Shown: positions 15,116 through 22,858, counted from the first letter of the stretch. The stretch: 25,240 nt of DNA from Caldisericia bacterium (GCA_018054005.1 JAGPKI010000006.1:1-25240), one strand, 5' to 3'. Notes: generated from the sequence alone by a model not told the origin. Program-made: numbers and translations.

Positions 15116-15484
15116 CTGGACAGTTTGTAATAAAATTAAGAGTGTAAATAAGGGGGTAAAAAATGGAGAAGAGATTTTTTATAAGTAAAATAAGAAAAAA
15201 TTTCGATTATCAAATGCATTTTCACCCAATAATACATTTTGAATTTACTCAGAGGTTTGAATTTGATACCTTTGAAAAATGTGCAGAGAAACTAAGAGAA
15301 TGGGTAAACTTTTACAATAATGAGAGGATTCACTCTGCTATTGGTTATAGAACTCCAAGAGAATGTTATGAAGAGTATTTAGAAAAGCATTTAAAATTAA
15401 AGATTGATTCTTTTAAAAGAAGTATATAATGATTTACATAAAAGAGCTAAAAAATTATTTTAAATTTGATAACAAATTGTCCAG
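15116..15484 (+). mobile_element. Internally deleted IS3/IS481-type insertion sequence, 369 bp
   Basis: The ends are imperfect inverted repeats: ctggacagtttgtaat at 15116-15131, and the complement of 15469-15484 reads ctggacaatttgttat (14 of 16 match). Between them is an 88-codon frame ending in the C-terminal part of a DDE transposase. A full element of this type would be over 1 kb, so most of the transposase, including the D,D and E catalytic residues, has been lost while both ends are kept. I could not identify a convincing target-site duplication. Such a unit could only move if a full-length relative elsewhere supplied transposase. Confidence 0.75.
15163..15429 (+). pseudogene. C-terminal fragment of an IS3/IS481-family transposase
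   Basis: The last half of this 88-residue frame (FEKCAEKLREWVNFYN followed by NERIHSAIGYRTPRE) is the conserved C-terminal tail of IS3/IS481-group integrase-type transposases. The first 35 or so residues match no part of the catalytic core that I recognise, and no DDE residues are present. The frame keeps a good ribosome binding site (AGGGGG, 8 bp before ATG), so a short peptide could still be made. The likely origin is an internal deletion joining the element's original start region to the transposase end. Confidence 0.75.
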
Positions 15485-15624
15485 ATTTAGGGGTCTAACT
15501 CAAAGAAAAGTGGTAGATAAGAATTGTTCTACTCAAAACTAAAAATATCGAAATATGCAGTTTCTTGGCATAAAATATAAATGATTTTCTAAAATTTTAT
15601 ATATAATTTATTTAGAGGTAAAAA

Positions 15625-16014
15625 ATGAAATTTATTATTAATATCAATTCTTCTCAGCGTATCGAAGCGATCAATGTAACTTCAAAAATTAATGAAATAT
15701 TAAAGAAAGCAAATATTGAACATGGTAATCTCTTATTATATGTTCCACATACAACTGCAGCAATTACAATAAATGAGGCATATGACCCTTCTGTTATGGA
15801 GGATTTTTTGAATCACTTATCTAAAATTATTCCATATAATGGATTATATAATCACTTCGAAGGTAATGCCGATGCTCATATAAAAGCTTCCATAATAGGA
15901 AATCAAAGAATTGTAATAATTGAAGATGGTAAACTTCTCTTAGGTAAGTGGGAAGGGATTTTCTTTCTTGAATTTGATGGTCCGAGAAAGCGAGAATTAA
16001 TTATAAATTTGTAG
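15625..16014 (+). CDS. YjbQ/UPF0047 family protein
   Basis: A complete 129-residue member of the YjbQ (UPF0047) family, small homotrimeric proteins with a metal-binding site. The signature segments are all there: VPHTTAAITINE (His42), NHFEGNADAHIKAS (His77, Asp83, His85) and LLGKWEGIFFLEFDGPRKR. Family members are often labelled secondary thiamine-phosphate synthase because the E. coli protein shows weak activity of that kind, but the true role is not settled. An AGAGG ribosome binding site lies 7 bp before the ATG. It stands alone between the IS remnant and a decayed region, with no thiamine genes in view. Confidence 0.9.
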   Translation: MKFIININSSQRIEAINVTSKINEILKKANIEHGNLLLYVPHTTAAITINEAYDPSVMEDFLNHLSKIIPYNGLYNHFEGNADAHIKASIIGNQRIVIIEDGKLLLGKWEGIFFLEFDGPRKRELIINL

Positions 16015-16094
16015 TTAAGAGCCCTTAAATCTAATGCTTATGATGATTATTGATCAAATATATATGTTTTTCTTTACGGAGTGTATAGATCAAT

Positions 16095-16148
16095 CGTTGG
16101 TATAATCAACATTATTCAGGATTTAGTTATGTAAATCACAAAAAATAG
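16095..16148 (+). pseudogene. Possible transposase C-terminal remnant
   Basis: The frame reads RWYNQHYSGFSYVNHKK before a stop, reminiscent of the WYN..H.HS...YVTP tail of IS3-family transposases. An in-frame stop lies 7 bp upstream, so only about 17 codons survive. The similarity is by eye and short. Confidence 0.25.
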
Positions 16149-16194
16149 CCAGTTTAATGCAAATTATTGGACTGGAACATTTTTCACTCTATTG

Positions 16195-16590
16195 TCTTTT
16201 TACCATAAGATAACATTTTTGCTTTGAAATATTATTAATGCCTTTTAAATTATTTGTAATTCGGTTAATAAAAGGTAAGCAACCTACATAAATGGTTATA
16301 TTTGTGTTAGAGTTTCATATAATTTACTATCCTCTTCAAACAGATCTTCCATTTAAAAGAACATCTTCCAATAGCTTAAGCAGCGTTATCTGCTAATGTT
16401 TATCTTTATCTCTTAAGCCCCTTAGTTGTTTTGTCGAGCATGTTGTGTGAGAGCTCTGAAAAACTCCTTAGTTTTGCTTTTAATATGCCCTAATTTTAGC
16501 ATTTTACGTCTATTCTTTTTGTTTTCTCCAATTTTTAACTTATTTTCACATTTGCTTTTTCCTCTTTTTAAATTATCCTGAATCTAAACT
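16195..16590 (-). pseudogene. Decayed minus-strand coding sequence, possibly a transposase
   Basis: One minus-strand frame keeps protein-like composition across almost 400 bp despite about eight stops. Going downstream it gives a basic stretch (KKNRRKMLKLGHIKSKTK), then EFFRALTQHARQNN, an acidic stretch MEDLFEEDSKLYETLTQI, then VAYLLLTELQII and KALIIFQSK, all in the same register. A single frame with interspersed stops suggests decay by point mutation. The basic-then-helical pattern would suit an insertion-sequence transposase, but I cannot assign a family. Confidence 0.35.
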
Positions 16591-16593
16591 AAG

Positions 16594-16695
16594 ATTTAGA
16601 GTATTGTTTTTGCTCTTTAAATTTAAAAAAACCTGTTCCACCTACTTCTTTATTAGCTTTATCGTCTTTTTAATATTAATAACAATACTCTAAAT
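16594..16695. repeat. 102-bp unit bounded by a perfect 15-bp inverted repeat
   Basis: atttagagtattgtt at 16594-16608 is the exact reverse complement of 16681-16695, with 72 bp between. The interior is AT-rich and non-coding. This layout fits a small MITE-like element, or the two ends of an older insertion sequence whose middle is lost. Confidence 0.55.
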
Positions 16696-16799
16696 GTAAT
16701 TTATTTTAGTTAAGTCATAGTAATCTTGAAATCATAAAATTCTCAGTCGCTTCCGTTCTTCGGATTGAATGAGGTGGTGTTATTCCGAATCAATACACT

Positions 16800-16835
16800 G
16801 TCATTCCTGAAATCAGTTATTAAGGAGAAATCCAG
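16800..16835 (+). repeat. Degenerate GTCATTCC...AATCCAG-type palindromic unit
   Basis: It starts gtcattcctga and ends gagaaatccag with a short TCCT/AGGA pairing between. This resembles the widespread GTCATTCC(C/N)...GGGAATCCAG intergenic palindromes seen in many bacterial genomes, but much of the stem is eroded. Only one copy is seen here. Confidence 0.25.
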
Positions 16836-16971
16836 TAATTCCTCGTAGAAAAATCGAGCAAAATGAAAATGTAAACAAGTTATGACAAGTAATTTGATAA
16901 AATATAATAATATCTCATCAGGAAATAAGTTAGCATGACCTGTTAGTAACTTATAAATTTTTGTTTATTGA

Positions 16972-16977
16972 TATAAT
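16972..16977 (+). promoter_or_regulatory. Possible -10 box for the DJ-1/PfpI gene
   Basis: A TATAAT match lies about 55 bp before the ATG at 17031. No clear -35 is present at the usual spacing, and no CIRCE-type (TTAGCACTC-N9-GAGTGCTAA) heat-shock operator is visible here or before clpB. Confidence 0.35.
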
Positions 16978-17030
16978 ATTATTGATTATCTTTAATATTT
17001 TGTAAAATATTAGCAAAGGAGGGAGATATT

Positions 17031-17549
17031 ATGAGTTTAGTTGGAAAGAGTGTTTTAATGATTATTGCTTCAAATAATTTTAGAGACGAAGAATATTTAC
17101 ACCCCAGAGAAGTTTTAGAAAATGAAGGAGCGAAAATAACTATTGCATCAAGCACAAAAAAAGAAGCTACAGGCATGCTTGGAACAAAAGTAGTTCCAGA
17201 TATCCTCATAGATGAAGTAAACATTGATGATTATGATGCAGTTATATTTGTAGGTGGTTCCGGAGCTAATGAGTACTGGGAAAATGAAAAAGCTCACGAA
17301 ATTGCTAAAAAAGCTTACGAAAAAAGTAAAGTTATAGGTGCAATATGTATTGCTCCTGTTACTCTTGCAAGAGCTGGGCTTTTGAAAGGGAAAAAAGCGA
17401 CAGTATATACTTCTGAGATTGAAAATATAAAAAAAGAAGGGGCGATTTATACAGGTAATTCTGTAGAAGTAGATGGAAAAATAGTAACCGGTAATGGTCC
17501 AACTGCTGCTAAAGAATTTGGGGAGAAAATAGCAGAACTTCTCAAGTAG
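17031..17549 (+). CDS. DJ-1/PfpI family protein
   Basis: A 172-residue single-domain protein of the DJ-1/PfpI superfamily. The nucleophile elbow is AICIAP with the reactive cysteine at Cys106, and the conserved glutamate that pairs with it is Glu20 or Glu21 in FRDEEY. The residue after the cysteine is Ile, not the His of PfpI-type proteases and amidotransferases, so proteolysis is unlikely. The DJ-1-like roles reported for the family (glyoxalase/deglycase-type chemistry, redox sensing, chaperone-like activity) are possible. A very strong GGAGGGAG ribosome binding site precedes the ATG. clpB follows after about 100 bp on the same strand, so a shared stress role is plausible but unproven. Confidence 0.9.
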   Translation: MSLVGKSVLMIIASNNFRDEEYLHPREVLENEGAKITIASSTKKEATGMLGTKVVPDILIDEVNIDDYDAVIFVGGSGANEYWENEKAHEIAKKAYEKSKVIGAICIAPVTLARAGLLKGKKATVYTSEIENIKKEGAIYTGNSVEVDGKIVTGNGPTAAKEFGEKIAELLK

Positions 17550-17653
17550 AACCAGTTAATTGCCATAATTTCAATAAAGAGAATAGTTTTTTAGTTTTAT
17601 TGGGTATTTTTATTATTAAAAAAGATAAATAATAATTTAAAAAGAGGTTGAAT

Positions 17654-20236
17654 ATGGCAATAGATATGAATAAATTTACTATTAAAGCTCAAGAGGCTTT
17701 GGTTGAAGCTCAAAATAATGCTCAGAGTAATAATAACCAAACTATTGAGCCAGAGCATCTTTTATTAAGTTTGCTTGAGCAAAAAGATGGAATAATTTAT
17801 CCATTATTAGAAAAAATTGGCATAGACTTAAATTTTTTTATAAACAACTTAAAGAGGGAGATTGACAATTTCCCAAAAGTTTACGGATTAACTCAGATTT
17901 ATTTAAGCCAACGCCTTAATAGAGTTTTAGAAAATGCGTACAAAGAAGCACAAGACCTAAATGATGAATATATATCCACAGAACATATCCTTCTTTCTAT
18001 GTCTGAAGAAGTTGAAGGTGGAATTGCGAAGTTATTTCGTTCATTCGGGATAACCAAAGATAGAATTTTAAAAGTCTTACAAGATTTGAGAGGTTCTCAA
18101 CGTGTAGTGGATCAAAATCCTGAGGATAAATATATGTCTTTATCAAAATATGGCAGGGACTTAACATCTCTTGCAAAAAGTGGAAAACTTGATCCTGTTA
18201 TTGGGAGGAACGAAGAAATAAGAAGGGTAATTCAAGTTTTGTCTCGTAGAACTAAAAATAATCCAGTGCTAATTGGAGATCCGGGAGTTGGTAAAACTGC
18301 AATTGTTGAAGGCATAGCACAAAGAATTGCAAGCGGAGATGTACCAGAAGGTCTCAAAGATAAGAAATTGATTGCTTTGGATATTGCTTCTTTAGTAGCT
18401 GGTTCAAAATTCAGAGGAGAATTTGAAGAGAGATTAAAGGCAGTATTAAAAGAAGTTACTTCTTCAGAAGGGAAAATAATTCTCTTCATTGATGAGCTTC
18501 ACACAATAGTAGGAGCTGGAGCTGCCGAAGGAGCAGTTGATGCTTCAAATATGTTAAAGCCAGCTCTTGCTCGTGGAGAATTACGCTGTATAGGTGCTAC
18601 TACGCTTGATGAGTATAGAGAGAAAATAGAGAAAGATCCTGCATTAGAAAGGAGATTTCAGCCAATCTATGTAAGTGAACCAAGCATAGATGATACTATA
18701 GCAATATTAAGGGGACTAAAGGAAAAATATGAAGTACATCATGGTGTTAAAATAAGAGATTCAGCTTTAGTAGCTGCTACAGTGTTGTCAAATAGATATA
18801 TTCCAGATAGGTTTCTTCCAGATAAAGCAATAGACCTTGTAGATGAAGCATGCGCAAAGTTAAGAATGGAGATAGATAGTTTACCAGTGGAGCTTGATGA
18901 GGTAGAGAGGCAACTTAGGCAATTAGAAATTGAAAGACAAGCTATTAAAAGAGAAAAAGATCCTTCTTCGGAGGAGAAACTAAATAAAATTGAGAGTGAA
19001 ATAGCAGAGTATAAAGAGAAAGCCCATGCAATGAGAGCTCAATGGGAGGCTGAAAAGTCTATAATTAAGGAAATAAGGGAAACTAAAGAAAAAATTGAAC
19101 AATTAAAAAATGAAGAACATCAGGCAGAGCTTCGAGGGGATTGGGATAGAGCTGCAGAGTTAAGGTATGGTGTTAGGATTCAACTTGAGAAAAAACTCGA
19201 GGAATTAAATAAAAAGATGTCTGAAATACCTCCAGAAAAAAGAATGCTCAAAGAAGAAGTTGACCAGGAAGATATTGCAGAAGTGGTTTCTAAATGGACA
19301 GGAATTCCAGTTTCAAGACTTATGGAGAGTGAAATAGAAAAGCTCATCCATATGGAGGAAAGACTTAAGAAAAGAGTTGTTGGACAAGATGAGGCGATAA
19401 GAGCTGTTTCTAATGCAGTTCGTCGAGCAAGAGCAGGGTTATCAGACCCAAATAGACCAATTGGGTCATTTATATTTTTAGGCCCAACTGGAGTTGGCAA
19501 AACTGAACTTGCAAGAGCTTTAGCTGAATTTTTGTTTGATGACGAAAAAGCTCTTTTAAGATTTGATATGTCTGAATATATGGAGAAATTCTCTGTATCG
19601 CGTCTTATTGGAGCACCCCCAGGTTATGTAGGATATGAAGAGGGAGGACAGCTTACAGAAGCAGTAAGAAGGCGGCCTTATTCTGTAATTTTGTTTGATG
19701 AGATAGAGAAAGCCAGCCCTGATGTATTCAATGTTTTTCTTCAAATACTCGACGATGGTCGTCTTACTGATGGGCGTGGTAGAGTAGTTAGTTTCAAGAA
19801 TACTGTTATTATTATGACTTCAAATATTGGAAGTCAGTATATTCAGAGTGCTAATTTAAGTTATGAAGAGCTTAGGCAGAAAGTAAATGAGATTCTGAGA
19901 CAGCAATTTCGCCCCGAGTTTATAAATAGAGTTGATGAAATTGTAATATTTAATAGGCTTGGCATGGAGGAAATTTTAGAAATCGTTGATATACAACTTA
20001 GACAAATTGAGAAAAGACTTGTAGAAAGAAGTATTACACTTAATGTTTCTGATACTGCTAAACAACTAATTGCAGAAAAAGGTTTTGATCCTGTTTTTGG
20101 TGCAAGACCCATAAAAAGAGTTATACAGCGAGAAATTGTAGATCCTCTTTCAATAAAAATTCTTAGTAAAGAGTTCAATGAAGGTGACACAATTATTGTT
20201 GATGCAAAGGATGGTGCATTTATTTTTACTAAATAA
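17654..20236 (+). CDS. clpB: ATP-dependent disaggregase ClpB
   Basis: ClpB is the cytoplasmic hexameric Hsp100 that pulls proteins out of aggregates together with DnaK. I place the start at ATG 17654 (860 residues) because AAAGAGG lies 6 bp upstream; a TTG two codons earlier touches that site. The layout is complete: an N domain with two Clp repeats (about 1-150), NBD1 with Walker A GDPGVGKT at 208-215 and GATTLDEYREKIEKDPALERRF, a long coiled-coil middle domain (about 410-530) that separates ClpB from ClpC/ClpA, NBD2 with Walker A GPTGVGKT at 610-617 and the pore loop GAPPGYVGYEEGG, and the C-terminal GFDPVFGARPIKRVIQ. No CIRCE element or strong promoter is visible in the 104 bp upstream. 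Confidence 0.98.
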   Translation: MAIDMNKFTIKAQEALVEAQNNAQSNNNQTIEPEHLLLSLLEQKDGIIYPLLEKIGIDLNFFINNLKREIDNFPKVYGLTQIYLSQRLNRVLENAYKEAQDLNDEYISTEHILLSMSEEVEGGIAKLFRSFGITKDRILKVLQDLRGSQRVVDQNPEDKYMSLSKYGRDLTSLAKSGKLDPVIGRNEEIRRVIQVLSRRTKNNPVLIGDPGVGKTAIVEGIAQRIASGDVPEGLKDKKLIALDIASLVAGSKFRGEFEERLKAVLKEVTSSEGKIILFIDELHTIVGAGAAEGAVDASNMLKPALARGELRCIGATTLDEYREKIEKDPALERRFQPIYVSEPSIDDTIAILRGLKEKYEVHHGVKIRDSALVAATVLSNRYIPDRFLPDKAIDLVDEACAKLRMEIDSLPVELDEVERQLRQLEIERQAIKREKDPSSEEKLNKIESEIAEYKEKAHAMRAQWEAEKSIIKEIRETKEKIEQLKNEEHQAELRGDWDRAAELRYGVRIQLEKKLEELNKKMSEIPPEKRMLKEEVDQEDIAEVVSKWTGIPVSRLMESEIEKLIHMEERLKKRVVGQDEAIRAVSNAVRRARAGLSDPNRPIGSFIFLGPTGVGKTELARALAEFLFDDEKALLRFDMSEYMEKFSVSRLIGAPPGYVGYEEGGQLTEAVRRRPYSVILFDEIEKASPDVFNVFLQILDDGRLTDGRGRVVSFKNTVIIMTSNIGSQYIQSANLSYEELRQKVNEILRQQFRPEFINRVDEIVIFNRLGMEEILEIVDIQLRQIEKRLVERSITLNVSDTAKQLIAEKGFDPVFGARPIKRVIQREIVDPLSIKILSKEFNEGDTIIVDAKDGAFIFTK

Positions 20237-20309
20237 TAATTTTTGAACTTATTTGTATATTAAATGTATTTTAAATGTAAGGTCAGTTGATAATTAAAAG
20301 AGGAATAAA

Positions 20310-21371
20310 TTGAGTTTTATAAGAAAAGTTCTAACTTTATTTGTTTTTCTCATTTATTTGTTAAATATTGTAAACATTTCATATGCAGAAGAGAATTCAA
20401 CATTTGCTTTTTTTATTCCTAAAATCGATGGTATATGTGATAAATATTGCTGGAACGATGCCTTAAAAATATCTTATAATACAGTTAATATCTATTTCAA
20501 AAATGATTTTAAAAATCTTTATATTCTGATTGATGTAGTTTCTGATGATGGAAAAGATAAAAGTCCATCTAAACCTTTTTGTGAGGACTATTTTGAATTA
20601 ACTCTTGATTGGGATTTGGATGGCAAAATTACTAATGGAATTGATAGAAATTACACCTTAATATGTGCAGATTGTCCTGAAGGATGTATGCTTATTTATA
20701 GGTATTATGTAGGAATTAACTGTTTCTCAAGCGTATACTATTCAAACGGGAAAGCCATACCAGGTTTTGGAAAGACTATATCTTCCGAGAAAGATCATAG
20801 ATTTTATGAGGTTGCAATTCCATTAACTGAGCTTAGGAAAGATCCTTCAAATATATTTTTGTATGGTATAAAAATAGTTTCATTAAATCCAAAATTATAT
20901 TTCGAAGCTCCATCTTCATTTTATAGTAATTTTAAATCTCTTAATAAAGTTAAACTTGCAAGTTATACAGAAGAACTAAATCTTGTCTATACAATCGGCT
21001 CTAAAAATATGTACATTAATGAAAAACAATTTGTAATGGATACTACCCCTTTTATAAAAAATTCGAGAAGTTATCTGCCCTTACGTTATATACTTGAACC
21101 ATTTGGTGCTTATTTTGAATGGAATAGCAAGGACTTAAAACTTGTTATTTTGGTTAAGGATAAAATAATTGAAATGGAGATAAATAATCCGTATGCTTAT
21201 GTAAATACTAAAAGAGTGGCTATTGATCCTACAAATAAAGATGTTGTACCCATTTTAGTTGAACCTGGAAGAGTTTGCATACCTGTCCGCTTTATTGCTT
21301 CTACTATAGGTTGTAAATTAAAATGGGCTGCAAAAGAACAAAAAATTACTTTGAATTATAAGTTTAAATAA
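20310..21371 (+). CDS. Exported protein with CBM9/DOMON-like region and copper amine oxidase N-type repeats
   Basis: A 353-residue secreted protein. It has a Sec signal peptide: Arg5/Lys6, a hydrophobic core to about residue 23, and a cleavage site after SYA at residue 26. Residues about 36-235 open with IDGICDKYCWNDALKI, NLYILIDV and a later FYEVAIPLTEL, a pattern typical of CBM9/DOMON-type beta-sandwich domains. They include an acidic DWDLDGKITNGID loop that looks calcium-binding, and six cysteines (43, 47, 91, 119, 122, 126). The C-terminus (about 238-353) has two copies of the copper-amine-oxidase-N-type motif: SYLPLRYILEPFGA...W and VCIPVRFIASTIGCKLKW. That domain is not an oxidase; it commonly anchors or decorates surface proteins. 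The start is TTG with AAAAGAGG 6 bp upstream. Its ligand is unknown. Confidence 0.75.
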   Translation: MSFIRKVLTLFVFLIYLLNIVNISYAEENSTFAFFIPKIDGICDKYCWNDALKISYNTVNIYFKNDFKNLYILIDVVSDDGKDKSPSKPFCEDYFELTLDWDLDGKITNGIDRNYTLICADCPEGCMLIYRYYVGINCFSSVYYSNGKAIPGFGKTISSEKDHRFYEVAIPLTELRKDPSNIFLYGIKIVSLNPKLYFEAPSSFYSNFKSLNKVKLASYTEELNLVYTIGSKNMYINEKQFVMDTTPFIKNSRSYLPLRYILEPFGAYFEWNSKDLKLVILVKDKIIEMEINNPYAYVNTKRVAIDPTNKDVVPILVEPGRVCIPVRFIASTIGCKLKWAAKEQKITLNYKFK

Positions 21372-21394
21372 ACCATTTTTTTAAAATTTAGTAT

Positions 21395-21400
21395 TATAAT
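21395..21400 (+). promoter_or_regulatory. Possible -10 box for rnpB
   Basis: A TATAAT match lies 24 bp before the first base of the RNase P RNA P1 helix, just after the end of the exported-protein gene. No clear -35 is seen, and the spacing implies a short 5' leader removed or tolerated in the mature RNA. Confidence 0.35.
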
Positions 21401-21423
21401 ATGAACTTTGTTTTATTAGTTTT

Positions 21424-21769
21424 GAGCAAGAGAGGCAATCGCAGAGAGTGGTAATATTAGATTACTTTCTGAGGAAAGTCCGGGCTCCGTAGAGCAAGGT
21501 GCTGGTTAATTGCCAGTGAGGGTGACCTTAAGGAAAGTGCCACAGAAAATATACCGCCCTGTTTATTAGAAGACAGGGTAAGGGTGAAAAGGTGAGGTAA
21601 GAGCTCACCAGCAATCAGGCGACTGGTTGGCTTGGCAAACCCCACCTGGAGCAAGATCAAATAGGGATGCTTGAGGGTTGCTCGCCCAAGTCCCATGGTG
21701 ATCGCTTAGATAAATGATTGCCACTCAATATGCAAATATTGAGCACAGAACCCGGCTTATCTCTTGCTC
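21424..21769 (+). ncRNA. rnpB: RNase P RNA, bacterial class A
   Basis: The catalytic RNA that trims the 5' leader of precursor tRNAs. Helix P1 is formed by gagcaagag (21424-21432) and ctcttgctc (21761-21769). Universal core blocks are present: GAGGAAAGTCCGGGCTCC near the 5' side, the ACAGAAA...ACCGCC segment, GGTAAGGGTGAAAAGGTGAGG, GGCAAACCCCACC, and AGATAAATGATTGCC with ACAGAACCCGGCTTAT at the 3' side. Helix P12 is visible (ccctgt/acaggg). P18 is a perfect 8-bp hairpin (21724-21743) closed by a GCAA tetraloop, as expected for class A docking into P8. The T-run at 21774-21779 directly after P1 probably acts with it as terminator. A 79-codon minus-strand open frame across this gene is a chance frame. 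Confidence 0.97.
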
Positions 21770-21812
21770 AAAATTTTTTGTTTCTGTTTGGTAAAGCACT
21801 CTTTCTGTTAAA

Positions 21813-21837
21813 ATCTTTTACGTTTTATGTAAAAGAT
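21813..21837. repeat. Perfect 9-bp hairpin between rnpB and rsmH
   Basis: The arms atcttttac (21813-21821) and gtaaaagat (21829-21837) enclose a 7-base loop. It lies 142 bp before the rsmH ATG in the leader of the division cluster. It lacks a GC-rich stem or T-run, so it is more likely a protein-binding palindrome or RNA hairpin than a terminator. It could also be chance in AT-rich DNA. Confidence 0.4.
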
Positions 21838-21979
21838 AAACAAGATGTTTAATATTATCGATTATAGAAGAAATGTTTTTGTTTAATAACTTTTGATGCA
21901 TATTAATATTTTAATAGATATAATTGTATAATTATTAAGTAATAATTTATGAAAATCGGTGTTTAAAAAGTATATAGAA

Positions 21980-22858
21980 ATGGAAGAATATTTTCACAAG
22001 CCCGTTTTTGGTGAAGCTATTTTAGATTATCTTGATATTAAACTTTTTGATAAGATTCTTGATTGTACTTGTGGAGAAGGTGGCCATTCAAGCATTCTTC
22101 TTGATAAAATTAAAGGAAAGGGTTTTCTCGTTGGATTAGACCGTGACAGAGAAATTCTTTCTGTTGCAGAAAAGAGACTTAAAGAGATTGGAGAAGATTT
22201 TTTGCTATTCAATATTCCTTTTTCTTCTGCTAAAGAAGCATTAAAAGCTTCGAATATAACAGGATTTGATAAAGTATTAGTTGATTTAGGATTATCTATG
22301 TACCATATAGTTAAAGAAGACAGAGGATTTAGTTTTTTTTCAAACAAGTCATGCGATATGCGATATAATCGCACTAGTAAAGAGCAACCAGCTTCTTATA
22401 TACTTAATAATTATAGAGAAAAAGATATTTCTGATATAATATTTTCATATGGTGAGGAAAGAATGGCACGTAAAATTGCTAATGCTATAGTTGAACAGCG
22501 AAGGAAAAAACCAATAGAAACTTGTAGTGAATTGACTCAAATAGTTTCAAGGGTTTATAAATATAGAGGGAAAATAAATCCAGCTACAAAGACTTTCCAA
22601 GCTCTAAGAATATATGTCAATTCTGAATTATCTGAGCTGAACAAATTTTTCTTAATTTTACCTGATATAATAAATAAAAATGGTAGAGTGGCAATTATTT
22701 CTTATCACTCTCTTGAAGACAGACTTGTAAAGAACTTTTTTAAGAGTTCTAAGTTTTTTGAGCCATTAAACAAAAAAGTAATAATTCCAGATGAAAGTGA
22801 AATTGCTTTTAATAAAGCAGCAAGAAGTGCAAAATTAAGAGTTGGAGTAAGATTATGA
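21980..22858 (+). CDS. rsmH: 16S rRNA (cytosine-1402-N4)-methyltransferase RsmH
   Basis: RsmH (MraW) methylates C1402 in the decoding centre of 16S rRNA. The motifs are clear: an N-terminal HKPVFGEAILDYL, the SAM loop DCTCGEGGHSS, VGLDRDREIL, VLVDLGLSMY with RGFSFF...CDMRYN, YGEERMARKIANAIV, PATKTFQALRIYVNSEL, and AIISYHSLEDRLVKNFF. I prefer the ATG at 21980, which gives the short lead before His normal for the family; an in-frame GTG at 21959 would add seven residues, and neither has a strong ribosome binding site. The stop overlaps the next start as ATGA. It heads the visible dcw cluster; mraZ, often directly upstream, is absent. Confidence 0.95.
   Translation: MEEYFHKPVFGEAILDYLDIKLFDKILDCTCGEGGHSSILLDKIKGKGFLVGLDRDREILSVAEKRLKEIGEDFLLFNIPFSSAKEALKASNITGFDKVLVDLGLSMYHIVKEDRGFSFFSNKSCDMRYNRTSKEQPASYILNNYREKDISDIIFSYGEERMARKIANAIVEQRRKKPIETCSELTQIVSRVYKYRGKINPATKTFQALRIYVNSELSELNKFFLILPDIINKNGRVAIISYHSLEDRLVKNFFKSSKFFEPLNKKVIIPDESEIAFNKAARSAKLRVGVRL

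Larger units (their letters stand above)
16015..17030. other. 1-kb gene-free region with decayed coding sequence and repeats
   Basis: No intact gene is present on either strand. It holds a short plus-strand stretch resembling a transposase tail (16095-16148), a stop-riddled minus-strand frame (about 16195-16590), a 15-bp perfect inverted repeat spanning 102 bp (16594-16695), a degenerate GTCATTCC...AATCCAG unit (16800-16835), and at the right end a possible -10 box and the ribosome binding site of the DJ-1 gene. The overall picture is an insertion hot spot where old mobile DNA has decayed. Confidence 0.65.

Noticed and set aside
16979..17224. 81-codon minus-strand open frame before and inside the DJ-1 gene
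   Set aside because: It mostly mirrors the DJ-1 coding sequence and has no recognisable motif.
17550..17653. A terminator or CIRCE heat-shock operator between the DJ-1 gene and clpB
   Set aside because: Only a weak 7-bp A/T stem (caataaa/tttattg) with a long loop is present, and no TTAGCACTC-type inverted repeat is seen.
21457..21696. 79-codon minus-strand open frame
   Set aside because: It lies wholly inside the RNase P RNA gene, whose core motifs and helices are clear. Such frames are a known source of false protein calls.
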